From contig CAKZPK010000506.1 of NCBI GenBank assembly GCA_937139035.1, forward strand, positions 1 to 49,121: DNA of 49,121 nucleotides, read 5' to 3'. Source of the DNA: an uncultured Crocinitomix sp. (GTDB lineage Bacteria > Bacteroidota > Bacteroidia > Flavobacteriales_D > Crocinitomicaceae). This document shows, piece by piece, positions 9,850 through 17,496 of the stretch; the first letter of the stretch is position 1; each line of letters opens with the position of its first letter. The notes under the pieces are model-generated. The model saw only the letters and a program-made list of their open reading frames with translations, was not told the origin of the DNA and did no database searches. Both the position numbers and the translations under genes were made by a program.

Positions 9850-11103
9850 ATGAGCATAGATAATTATAATTACACGGTTTCTGAACGTTTCATGAAATAT
9901 GCAAGAATCGATACTGAAGCTGATCCAAATTCAACAACATTTCCATCAACATTAAAGCAAAAAGACTTGGCAAAAGTTTTGGTTGAAGAGCTTCTTGAAA
10001 TTGGAGTAGCTGATGCTGAAATGGATGAGTGGGGTTATGTTTATGCAACAATTCCTGCTACACCTGGAAGTGAAAACGTACCAACTGTTTGCTTTTGCGC
10101 GCATATGGATACAGCACCTGATTGTAGTGGAAAAGATGTGAAACCGATTTTGCATCCTAATTATGATGGAAATCCAATTACATTGCCAGACGATAATACG
10201 CAAGTAATTACAACTGAAAAACATCCTTATTTAAAAGAAAAAATTGGAGATGATTTGATTACTGCAAGTGGGTTGACCTTGTTAGGTGCTGATGATAAAG
10301 CAGGAGTAGCTTGCATTATGGATTATGCAAATTTCATGTTGAATAATCCTGGTTTTGAACACGGAAGAATTCGAATTCTATTTACACCAGACGAAGAGGT
10401 TGGTAGAGGGGTAGATCATATCGATATGGATCGATTAGGTGCAGATTATGGTTATACTTTAGATGGTGGTGTGCTTGGATCAATTGAGGACGAAAGTTTT
10501 TCTGCTGATGCTGTAACAGTGACTATTCACGGTATTAGTGCACACCCAGGTTATGCAAAAAATAAATTGACAAATGCAATTAAAGTAGCTTCTGATTTTA
10601 TTGACCAATTACCGAAAGATTCATGGTCACCTGAGACGACTGAAGGAAGAGAAGGTTTTGTACATCCGACTTCTGTTTCGGGGATAATGGAAAAAGTAAA
10701 AGTGTCATTTATTATAAGAGATCACATTACTGCAAAATTAGCTGAGTATGAAGCACGGCTAAAGCAAATTTTGGAGGATACAATTGCAAAATATCCAGGT
10801 GTTACTGCAGATTTTGAAGTAAAGGAGCAGTATCGTAATATGAAAGAAATTATTAAAGATGTACCTTTTGTAACAGATAACGCCATTGAAGCAATGAAAA
10901 GAGCGGGTATTGAACCAAGACCTGTAATTATTCGCGGCGGAACAGATGGATCAAGACTTTCATTTATGGGATTACCTTGTCCTAATCTGTTTACTGGTGA
11001 AATGGGAATTCATTCAAAGCACGAATATGTAAGTGTGCAGGATATGCAAAAAGCCGTGAAAACTATGGCGCATTTAACTGTTATTTGGAAAGAAAACGCC
11101 TAG
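9850..11103 (+). CDS. pepT: Peptidase T (tripeptide aminopeptidase, M20B)
   Basis: This 417-aa cytoplasmic zinc aminopeptidase removes N-terminal residues from tripeptides. The M20 di-zinc site is readable: AHMDT (His85, Asp87), GADDKAG (bridging Asp148), PDEEVGRG (catalytic Glu182 and metal Glu183), GVLGSIEDESF (an Asp-to-Ser variation near the family's Asp ligand may only reflect my alignment), and GIHSKHEY near the C-terminus for the last His. The dimerisation domain lies between, around HGISAHPGYAKNKLTNA. The length equals that of E. coli PepT (about 408). It is transcribed divergently from the type B cargo gene across a 231-bp gap and converges with the aminotransferase gene, with stops 15 bp apart. 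Confidence 0.95.
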   Translation: MSIDNYNYTVSERFMKYARIDTEADPNSTTFPSTLKQKDLAKVLVEELLEIGVADAEMDEWGYVYATIPATPGSENVPTVCFCAHMDTAPDCSGKDVKPILHPNYDGNPITLPDDNTQVITTEKHPYLKEKIGDDLITASGLTLLGADDKAGVACIMDYANFMLNNPGFEHGRIRILFTPDEEVGRGVDHIDMDRLGADYGYTLDGGVLGSIEDESFSADAVTVTIHGISAHPGYAKNKLTNAIKVASDFIDQLPKDSWSPETTEGREGFVHPTSVSGIMEKVKVSFIIRDHITAKLAEYEARLKQILEDTIAKYPGVTADFEVKEQYRNMKEIIKDVPFVTDNAIEAMKRAGIEPRPVIIRGGTDGSRLSFMGLPCPNLFTGEMGIHSKHEYVSVQDMQKAVKTMAHLTVIWKENA

Positions 11104-11118
11104 TTCTTCAATAGCGCC

Positions 11119-12276
11119 CTATAAAAGCAATCGCGTCTCTTTTTTAATGGATCGAATTGCGTTGATTAGGGTTTCTATTTCTTCTTCTCCATTATACGCC
11201 TGGAACGAAATTCGCAAATAGGTGTCTCCTGAAAAAGAGACAACCGGAATTTCAATTTTATATTGGTTATAAAGCAATTCTTTTAACTCAATGGGTTGTT
11301 CCGTTTGAATTGGAATGCTGCATATTTGTCCTAAAAACTCGTCTGTTGCAGGGCAAATTACATGGCTTTCTAACTCTTTGGCAACAATTGGGTAGTAATG
11401 CTGAAGCTGTTGCCTGCATGTTGCTTTGCGTTCTTCCCATTGGTTATCTTTTAAAAATTGTATTGCCGCTGGAGTACATAAAAAAGCAGAAAAATCTCTT
11501 GTGCCTTGGTATTGATGATAGTCTTGATAACGTGATTCAGAAGGGAATTCGGCTTCGTATCCCCATGAAACAATAAGCGGATCAATGTCATCTTGCCAGT
11601 TCTTTTTGACATATAAAAATGAACTTCCTTTGGGTGCTAACAGCCATTTATGACAAGCGCCTGTGTAAACATCTGGGTCAAGCGCTTTAAGGTCTAATGG
11701 GATGTGTGCTGGTGCATGTGCACCGTCTATAATAGTCATTAATCCAAGCGCTTTGGCGCGCTCAATAATTTCTTTTACGGGAAATATTAAAGCAGTTGGA
11801 CTTGTGATTTGCGAAATGAAAACAATTTTAGTTTTGGAAGTTAATCCGCTCCAAAATTCCTCCAGAATTTTTTCTTTTGAGGTTAGCGGTAATGTTATTT
11901 TTTGATGAATGTATTTGGCTCCAACTTTTCTGCAATAGTAGTTCCACGTGCGATCCATTGCGCCATACTCTTGGTTGGTTGTTAAAATTTCGTCACCTTC
12001 TTTTAAATCTAAACTCTTAATGACGGTGTTCAATGCGGTGGATGGATTTGTGGTGTAAATCAAGTCTTCTTTATCGCAATTCACATAATCTGCCAAAGCT
12101 TGTTTTGATTCATCTAAAAATTTTACACCCGTTTTAGTGATGAACTGAATAGGTTCTTGTTCCAGCATCAATTGCCATTTTTGATAATCCTCAAAAACAG
12201 GTTTGGGGCATGCACCAAATGAGCCATGATTTAAAAAAGTGATTTCTGGATTGAGTAAAAATTTGTCTTTTAACAT
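11119..12276 (-). CDS. Class V aminotransferase, isopenicillin-N-epimerase-like (PLP enzyme)
   Basis: I start at the ATG at 12276 (385 aa), although a TTG two codons upstream is in frame. The N-terminus FLNHGSFGACPKPVF is typical of the isopenicillin-N epimerase/cysteine-desulfurase-like branch of fold-type I PLP enzymes. NPSTALNTVIKSL marks the cofactor phosphate loop. IDGAHAPAHIPLD holds the PLP-stacking Asp-x-Ala-His motif, and TGACHKWLLAPKGSSFLYV carries the Schiff-base Lys. The C-terminal subdomain ends with LRISFQAYNGEEEIETLI. No active-site Cys lobe typical of SufS/IscS is obvious, so epimerase, lyase or transaminase chemistry are all possible. No pathway partner is adjacent, so I cannot name the substrate. 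Confidence 0.85.
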   Translation of the reverse strand: MLKDKFLLNPEITFLNHGSFGACPKPVFEDYQKWQLMLEQEPIQFITKTGVKFLDESKQALADYVNCDKEDLIYTTNPSTALNTVIKSLDLKEGDEILTTNQEYGAMDRTWNYYCRKVGAKYIHQKITLPLTSKEKILEEFWSGLTSKTKIVFISQITSPTALIFPVKEIIERAKALGLMTIIDGAHAPAHIPLDLKALDPDVYTGACHKWLLAPKGSSFLYVKKNWQDDIDPLIVSWGYEAEFPSESRYQDYHQYQGTRDFSAFLCTPAAIQFLKDNQWEERKATCRQQLQHYYPIVAKELESHVICPATDEFLGQICSIPIQTEQPIELKELLYNQYKIEIPVVSFSGDTYLRISFQAYNGEEEIETLINAIRSIKKETRLLL

Positions 12277-12439
12277 TATCAATAAGAATAGACAGGTGAA
12301 TAATTAAAGTATGAAGCGTTCAAATTCAAAACTAAGAAAAATGAATAAGACCTTTTCATAAAGCTAAACGTAATAAATTAACTTTACTTTTAGTTAATCC
12401 TTTTTACGTTTCAGTTGTTTTAAAGAAAAAATAATTTTT

Positions 12440-12961
12440 ATGAAAAATTTAATCAGTTTAGTTTTTGTTATTATGGGATTTTCAGGAATGAGTCAAACAT
12501 CAATTCATGATTTTAAGTTCAATTCAATTGATGGTGTTGAGCAAAGTTTCTCCTCTTTCAAAGGGAAAAAAATATTGATTGTAAACACGGCTTCTGAATG
12601 TGGTTTTACATCTCAATATCAAGAACTGCAGGCTTTGCATAAGTCACATGGTCAGCAACTTATAGTCGTTGGTTTTCCTGCAAATAATTTTGGAGCGCAA
12701 GAGCCAGGAGAAAATAGTGAGATAAAAACATTTTGCGAATTGAACTATGGAGTGACCTTTTTAATGGCAGAAAAAGTTTCTGTTGCAGGTGAAGATATTC
12801 ACCCAATTTTTAAGTGGTTGTGTAAACAATCTGGTGCAGATTTTGATGGGCCGATTCAATGGAATTTCGAAAAATTCTTATTGGATGAAAATGGTAAATT
12901 GATGAACCGTTATCGCAGTGCTGTTAAACCAAATTCAGAAAAGATCACGAGTTTGTTATAA
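12440..12961 (+). CDS. Secreted glutathione-peroxidase-family peroxidase
   Basis: The 173-aa protein has a short signal peptide (NLISLVFVIMGFSGMS, then QTSIHD) and a complete GPx thioredoxin fold. The catalytic residues are visible: peroxidatic Cys54 in NTASECGFTSQY, Gln87 in FPANNFGAQEPG, and Trp141-Asn142 in PIQWNFEKF. Cysteine rather than selenocysteine is encoded. The motif FCELNYGVTF follows the usual family pattern. The signal peptide puts the enzyme in the periplasm, where it would reduce peroxides using a thioredoxin-like donor rather than glutathione, as is usual for bacterial members. The gene stands alone, 73 bp before the etfBA pair. Confidence 0.93.
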   Translation: MKNLISLVFVIMGFSGMSQTSIHDFKFNSIDGVEQSFSSFKGKKILIVNTASECGFTSQYQELQALHKSHGQQLIVVGFPANNFGAQEPGENSEIKTFCELNYGVTFLMAEKVSVAGEDIHPIFKWLCKQSGADFDGPIQWNFEKFLLDENGKLMNRYRSAVKPNSEKITSLL

Positions 12962-12990
12962 TCAGCCTCTTAACATTGTCAAAATTTTGG

Positions 12991-12998
12991 TAAATTTG
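12991..12998 (+). promoter_or_regulatory. Candidate -7 element TAAATTTG upstream of etfB
   Basis: The octamer is a full match to TAnnTTTG and lies 35 nt before the etfB ATG, a usual leader length. A TTG at 12976 is only 12 nt upstream, shorter than the usual 17-23 spacer, so the -33 part is doubtful. Confidence 0.45.
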
Positions 12999-13033
12999 GC
13001 AGACTTTAGAAATTAACATAAATTATATAGTAT

Positions 13034-13774
13034 ATGAAACTTTTAGTTTGTATCAGCAAGTCTCCTGATACGACCAGTAAAATTGATTTTACTGACAACA
13101 ATACGAAGTTTAACGAATCTGGTGTACAGTATATCGTTAATCCTTATGATGAATGGTACGCTCTAGTTAGAGCATTAGAATTGAAAGAACAAAATGGTGG
13201 TTCCGTAACCACTATTACTGTTGGCGCTGCCACAGATGATTCAATTATCAGAAAAGCCTTAGCAATTGGTGCAGATAATGCTGTAAGAATTGATGCAGAA
13301 GCAGGTGATGCTTATTTTACTGCATTCCAAATTGCAGAATATGCTAAAAGCAATGGGTTTGATATCGTGTTTACAGGTAAAGAAACAATTAACTACAATG
13401 GATCACAAGTAGGTGGTATGGTTGCAGAATTATTGGATCAACCGTTTGTAAGCTTAGCAACAAAATTAGAGATGGAAGGTACTACTGCAACAATCAACAA
13501 AGAAATGGTTGGTGGTGTTGAGGTAGTTGAAGTAAATACTCCATTTGTAGTTAGTGCTGCTAAAGGTATGGCTGAGCAAAGAATTCCTAACATGAGAGGA
13601 ATTATGGCCGCACGAACTAAACCGCTTGAGGTTCTTCCTGCAGCAGCTTGTGATCAATTGGTTTCTTTTGAAGCTTATGAATTGCCACCTGCAAAATCTG
13701 ATTGTAAATATGTGGATGCAGAAAACATGAGCGAATTAGTAGATTTATTACATAACGAAGCAAAAGTTATTTAA
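13034..13774 (+). CDS. etfB: Electron transfer flavoprotein, beta subunit
   Basis: This 246-aa protein begins MKLLVCISKSPDTTSKI and contains VNPYDEWYALVRALELKE, both typical of EtfB. TGKETINYNGSQVGGMVAE is the AMP-binding/signature region, and AKGMAEQRIPNMRGIMAARTKP is the conserved segment leading to the C-terminal arm. EtfB pairs with EtfA to form a soluble FAD-containing carrier that passes electrons from acyl-CoA and other dehydrogenases to the quinone pool. etfA follows after 10 bp, so the two are co-transcribed. The length matches the family (about 250). Confidence 0.96.
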   Translation: MKLLVCISKSPDTTSKIDFTDNNTKFNESGVQYIVNPYDEWYALVRALELKEQNGGSVTTITVGAATDDSIIRKALAIGADNAVRIDAEAGDAYFTAFQIAEYAKSNGFDIVFTGKETINYNGSQVGGMVAELLDQPFVSLATKLEMEGTTATINKEMVGGVEVVEVNTPFVVSAAKGMAEQRIPNMRGIMAARTKPLEVLPAAACDQLVSFEAYELPPAKSDCKYVDAENMSELVDLLHNEAKVI

Positions 13775-13784
13775 AAAGAAGAAA

Positions 13785-14726
13785 ATGTCAGTATTAGTAT
13801 ATATAGATACATTGAACGGTAAAATTGCTAAAAATGCAATGGAAGCCGTGCAATATGGAAGTAAAATTGGATCCACTACCGTAATTACTAACGGTGCAAT
13901 TGGTGAAAATGAGTTGGCTGAATTAGGAAATGTTGGCGCATCAAAAGTTTTGGTAAACCGCACATTAACAACAAATGATGCTGCCCAAACTACACGTTTA
14001 ATAAAGGCGGCTGCTGAATCAGTAAGCGCAACTACAATTGTTTTTTCACAAGACTTAACAGGTAAAGCTGTTGCACCAAGAGTGTCTGCTGCATTAAAAG
14101 CTGGTTTAGCTTCTGGAGCAGTTGCATTACCAGAAGGTGATGGGGCAATCAAAGTAAGTGTGTTTTCTGGAAAAGCATTTGGAAAAGTTAAAATTAATAC
14201 CGCTAGCCGTGTAATTGCATTAACTCCAAACTCTGTTGGTGTTGAAGCTGGAAGTGGTTCAGCAAGTGTTGAAGAGTTTTCTGCTGATTTAGGAAACGGT
14301 TCTTACACTGTAAAAGAAGTTAAAAAACAAGAAGGTGATATTTTATTGCCAGAGGCTGAGTTAGTAGTTTCAGCTGGTAGAGGTTTAAAAGGACCCGAAA
14401 ACTGGGGTATTGTTGAAGATTTAGCAAAATCTTTAGGAGCTGCAACAGCTTGTTCAAGACCAGTTGCTGATATTGGTTGGCGTCCTCATCATGAGCATGT
14501 TGGACAAACAGGTGTAGCAATTCGACCAAATTTATACATTGCTGCTGGAATTTCTGGCGCAATCCAACATTTGGCAGGAGTAAATGGAAGTAAGGTAATT
14601 GTTGTAATTAATACAGATCCTGAAGCACCATTTTTCAAAGCAGCTGATTATGGAATCATAGGAGATGCATTTGAAGTTTTACCAAAACTAACTGCTGAAA
14701 TTCAAAAATTGAAAGCACAAAATTAA
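13785..14726 (+). CDS. etfA: Electron transfer flavoprotein, alpha subunit
   Basis: The 313-aa protein has the EtfA N-terminal domain (SVLVYIDTLNGKIAKNAME) and the FAD domain. The FAD-contacting motifs are VSAGRGLKGPENWGIVEDLA, ACSRPVADIGWRPHHEHVGQ, and GVAIRPNLYIAAGISGAIQH, followed by INTDPEAPFFKAADYGI. It lies 10 bp behind etfB, as expected for a heterodimer made in equal amounts. An intrinsic terminator follows 11 bp after the stop. ETF-quinone oxidoreductase and acyl-CoA dehydrogenase genes are not in the window. Confidence 0.96.
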   Translation: MSVLVYIDTLNGKIAKNAMEAVQYGSKIGSTTVITNGAIGENELAELGNVGASKVLVNRTLTTNDAAQTTRLIKAAAESVSATTIVFSQDLTGKAVAPRVSAALKAGLASGAVALPEGDGAIKVSVFSGKAFGKVKINTASRVIALTPNSVGVEAGSGSASVEEFSADLGNGSYTVKEVKKQEGDILLPEAELVVSAGRGLKGPENWGIVEDLAKSLGAATACSRPVADIGWRPHHEHVGQTGVAIRPNLYIAAGISGAIQHLAGVNGSKVIVVINTDPEAPFFKAADYGIIGDAFEVLPKLTAEIQKLKAQN

Positions 14727-14737
14727 AAACCTATAAA

Positions 14738-14766
14738 GGGGTCGATTTTAGATTGACCCCTTTTTT
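14738..14766 (+). terminator. Intrinsic terminator after etfA
   Basis: The stem GGGGTC (14738-14743) pairs with GACCCC (14755-14760), and the loop adds a few A-T and G-T pairs. Six T follow at 14761-14766. The next ATG begins at 14773, only 6 nt after the T run. Confidence 0.85.
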
Positions 14767-14772
14767 CGTTTT

Positions 14773-15354
14773 ATGGAAAAAATTGAGTTAAAAATTATCG
14801 GACTGTCATACAGTCAAACCCAATCTGGAGCATATGCTTTAGTTTTGGCTGAAAAAACAGGGTCACGCAGGTTGCCAATTATCATTGGTGGATTCGAAGC
14901 GCAATCAATCGCAATTGAGTTAGAGAAAATGAAACCTTCTCGACCGTTGACACATGACCTTTTTAAAACCTTTGTTGAATCATTTAATGTTCAGATTAAG
15001 GAGGTGGTAATTTATAATTTAGTAGAAGGAGTTTTTTACGCTAAAATTGTTTGTGACAAGCAAGGCGAGATTATAGAAATTGATTCTAGAACAAGTGATG
15101 CAATTGCAATTGGTATCAGAGCTTCAAGTCCTGTTTATACATTTGAACATATTTTAAGTTCTGCAGGTATTCAGTTAGAAGATGAAGCGGAAGGTGAAAC
15201 AGCAATTGAAAGTGTTGAAGCAGAAGAGCCAAAAGGAAATGAATTGGCAGCTTCAACAAAAGAAGAGTTAGAGCGTCTATTACAAGATGCGCTTGAACAT
15301 GAGGAGTACGAGAGAGCATCCGAAATTCGGGATGAATTGAACAAACGAAATTAG
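14773..15354 (+). CDS. Bifunctional nuclease (BFN/DUF151) family protein with C-terminal UVR motif
   Basis: The 193-aa protein has a BFN domain over about residues 1-135: ALVLAEKTGSRRLPIIIGGF, EAQSIAIELEKMKPSRPLTH, and EIDSRTSDAIAIGIRASSPV. These are the family's most conserved blocks. The C-terminal ~30 residues (ELERLLQDALEHEEYERASE, then IRDELNKR) form a UVR helix pair, as in UvrB, UvrC and ClpC, usually a protein-protein contact. The BFN+UVR arrangement is common in Bacteroidetes; the cellular role is not established. The start codon sits almost on top of the etfA terminator and there is no Shine-Dalgarno sequence. The transporter gene follows with almost no gap. Confidence 0.9.
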   Translation: MEKIELKIIGLSYSQTQSGAYALVLAEKTGSRRLPIIIGGFEAQSIAIELEKMKPSRPLTHDLFKTFVESFNVQIKEVVIYNLVEGVFYAKIVCDKQGEIIEIDSRTSDAIAIGIRASSPVYTFEHILSSAGIQLEDEAEGETAIESVEAEEPKGNELAASTKEELERLLQDALEHEEYERASEIRDELNKRN

Positions 15355-15358
15355 AACC

Positions 15359-17125
15359 CTGATAAAATCTAAATCTATACTACTTTTAGTTGGGCTATGC
15401 CTTTTCTTTTTTTCATGTGGAAATGAAAAAGAAGATATTTTAGTAGGAAATTGGGTAGAAATTAGTGTGCAGGGTGATACAAATCAACTGGCTTTTTTAT
15501 CTCAAGGAGCAAATCAAAAATTTGTAGTTACAGGATGGTATCCTGGAGAAATTGAAGGTGATTGGCAGCACAATGGTGATTCTATGACCTTGTCTTTTGT
15601 TGAGCCACACACATATGCGGTAGATTCTATTGCAGTTGATAATGTCGCTGCGGGAAATGCTAATATTGACTTTTATGAAAACGACCAAATTGTTGCGTCT
15701 AGCTCAGAGGGTCAAATGGTTCCTGGTGTCAAATCAAATCAAATCCTTTTACAAACAATAAATGATAGCCATTTAACTTTTAATATTGGTGGAGAGTCGC
15801 ATAATTACACACGTATTCAGCCACTAGAAAGAAGCCTTTCATTTTGGTCAATTTTAAGAGGCGCATTAGGAATTACAGCGTTAATTGTCATTACTTTCTT
15901 GTTTTCTAGTAATCGCAAACGTATTGATTGGGCACTGGTGGCAAAAGGTACGGCCTTGCAAATCGTAATTGCCATCTTAGTTCTAAAGGTTCCGTTTATA
16001 GAAGGAGGTTTTCATTGGGTCAGTCAAAAATTTGTTACCCTAATCGGTTATACAGATGATGGGGTTGATTTTCTTTTTGGTCAATTAGGAATTGGTATTG
16101 TACAAGCGCCTTTAGTAACATTTGCTGTAAAGGTTTTGCCAACTATTATTTTCTTTTCGGCTTTAATGAGTGCGCTTTATTATTTGGGGGTGCTACAAAA
16201 AGTGGTTTATGCATTTGCATGGGTTATGAAAAAATTCATGCGCCTTTCAGGAGCAGAAAGTTTAGCTGCTGCTGGTAATGTGTTCTTGGGTCAAACGGAA
16301 TCCCCTCTTTTAGTTAAACCGTATCTCTTAGGAATGACTAAGTCAGAAATGATGTGTTTGATGACGGGGGGTATGGCAACCATAGCTGGCGGTGTATTGG
16401 CGGCCTACGTTAATTTCTTAGGTGGTGACGATCCTGTGCAGCAAGCCTTTTTTGCAAAGCATTTATTAACGGCGTCTATTATTTCTGCACCTGCTGCAAT
16501 TGTAGCTGCTAAAATTTTAATTCCTGAAACAGAAGAAATTAATCAAGATCTCAAAATTGATAAACAAAAAATAGGAACCAATTTATTAGAAGCAATTTCC
16601 AATGGAACGTCAGACGGTTTAAAGCTGGCTGTTAATGTTGGGGCAATGCTTTTGGTGTTTATTGCTTTAATGGCATTAGGAAATGGTATTTTAAGTGGTA
16701 TTGGTGATGTTACAACGTTGAATGACGTTATTGCTGAAAACACACCTTATAAAGATGGACTTTCCTTTCAATTCATCCTGGGTTATATTGGAGCGCCAAT
16801 AGTTTGGTTAATTGGTGTTGATGGACCTGACATTGTTGCTGTTGGTGAACTATTGGGTCAAAAAACGGTATTAAACGAATTCATTGCCTATCCAAGATTG
16901 GGTGAAATGAGAGAAGCTGGGCAACTCTCACAAAAATCAATTATTATCAGCACCTATATGTTGTGCGGTTTTGCAAATTTTGCTTCAATCGGAATTCAAA
17001 TTGGAGGAATTGGCTCTTTGGTTCCTTCCAGAAAAGGCCTTCTTTCTAAATTAGGTATGCGAGCACTTTTAGCCGGAACAATTGCAAGTCTTATGACGGC
17101 GGCAATTGTTGGAATGTTATACTAA
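15359..17125 (+). CDS. CNT-family nucleoside transporter fused to an N-terminal lipoprotein-like domain
   Basis: The C-terminal ~420 residues are a concentrative nucleoside transporter (NupC family): FWSILRGALGITALIVITFL, GNVFLGQTESPLLVKPYL, LMTGGMATIAGGVLAAYV, and GFANFASIGIQIGGIGSLVP are core motifs. This inner-membrane protein imports nucleosides with H+ or Na+. The first standard start in frame is GTG at 15467, which would give 552 aa. The frame stays open upstream and encodes IKSKSILLLVGLCLFFFSCG, a textbook lipoprotein signal with Cys20. That implies initiation at CTG (15359, 588 aa) or ATT (15350, 591 aa, overlapping the previous stop). Between signal and transporter lies a lipocalin-like stretch (VGNWVEISVQGD, EGDWQHNGDSMTL). 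The domain would sit outside the membrane, ahead of TM1. Confidence 0.85.
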   Translation: MIKSKSILLLVGLCLFFFSCGNEKEDILVGNWVEISVQGDTNQLAFLSQGANQKFVVTGWYPGEIEGDWQHNGDSMTLSFVEPHTYAVDSIAVDNVAAGNANIDFYENDQIVASSSEGQMVPGVKSNQILLQTINDSHLTFNIGGESHNYTRIQPLERSLSFWSILRGALGITALIVITFLFSSNRKRIDWALVAKGTALQIVIAILVLKVPFIEGGFHWVSQKFVTLIGYTDDGVDFLFGQLGIGIVQAPLVTFAVKVLPTIIFFSALMSALYYLGVLQKVVYAFAWVMKKFMRLSGAESLAAAGNVFLGQTESPLLVKPYLLGMTKSEMMCLMTGGMATIAGGVLAAYVNFLGGDDPVQQAFFAKHLLTASIISAPAAIVAAKILIPETEEINQDLKIDKQKIGTNLLEAISNGTSDGLKLAVNVGAMLLVFIALMALGNGILSGIGDVTTLNDVIAENTPYKDGLSFQFILGYIGAPIVWLIGVDGPDIVAVGELLGQKTVLNEFIAYPRLGEMREAGQLSQKSIIISTYMLCGFANFASIGIQIGGIGSLVPSRKGLLSKLGMRALLAGTIASLMTAAIVGMLY

Positions 17126-17255
17126 CAAATTAAGTCTCTTTAATTCAGTTGATGTGGTCTTTTTGGCTGTTAATCAGATAAAAATGTTCTTTCGTCTGGC
17201 AGATTCGTGTAATTAAGGCGGAGTCAGTGTTTCCTTCAGTTTTAACTAGTTTTTT

Positions 17256-17383
17256 ACACCTATTTTCTTTCGATAAAATGATAAAAATCATGATTTACAA
17301 TTGTGTGATTCATTTTCATTTAATCGACACTATTTGGTAGTTAAAAGGTAAAAAAATAGTGTTTCGTGGTAAAAAATAGGTGT
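17256..17383. repeat. Nested inverted repeats upstream of the giant gene; possible regulator sites
   Basis: ACACCTATTTT (17256-17266) is the exact reverse complement of AAAATAGGTGT (17373-17383). Inside it, ACACTATTT (17327-17335) is the exact reverse complement of AAATAGTGT (17354-17362). The two right-hand arms are also a direct repeat, each followed by TTTC. All four are versions of one element, roughly AAATAG(G)TGT. A further copy, ACACCTATTATTT, lies upstream of pheS near 43607. Confidence 0.5.
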
Positions 17384-17447
17384 TTCCACTTATCCGAGAA
17401 TTAGGACATTTCACCGATAATAAACAAGGTTTAAATCGATTTATTTA

Positions 17448-17455
17448 TACCTTCG
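17448..17455 (+). promoter_or_regulatory. Candidate -7 element TACCTTCG for the giant gene
   Basis: It matches TAnnTTTG except for one T-to-C change, and lies 41 nt before the ATG at 17497. No clear -33 TTG is present at the usual distance. Confidence 0.4.
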
Positions 17456-17496
17456 CGGTTCAAATATGCCGCGATTATATTAATTAACAATTAGTT

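Larger units (their letters stand above)
17126..17496. other. 371-bp intergenic leader upstream of the Asp-rich giant gene
   Basis: I see no credible coding sequence here. It holds two nested inverted repeats and a tandem pair of related elements (17256-17383) and a candidate -7 element at 17448. It is the longest gap in the window and probably carries the regulation of the giant gene and its partners. Confidence 0.7.

Noticed and set aside
13748-14152. Minus-strand frame of 134 codons
   Set aside because: It is antisense to etfB/etfA, which have clear family motifs.
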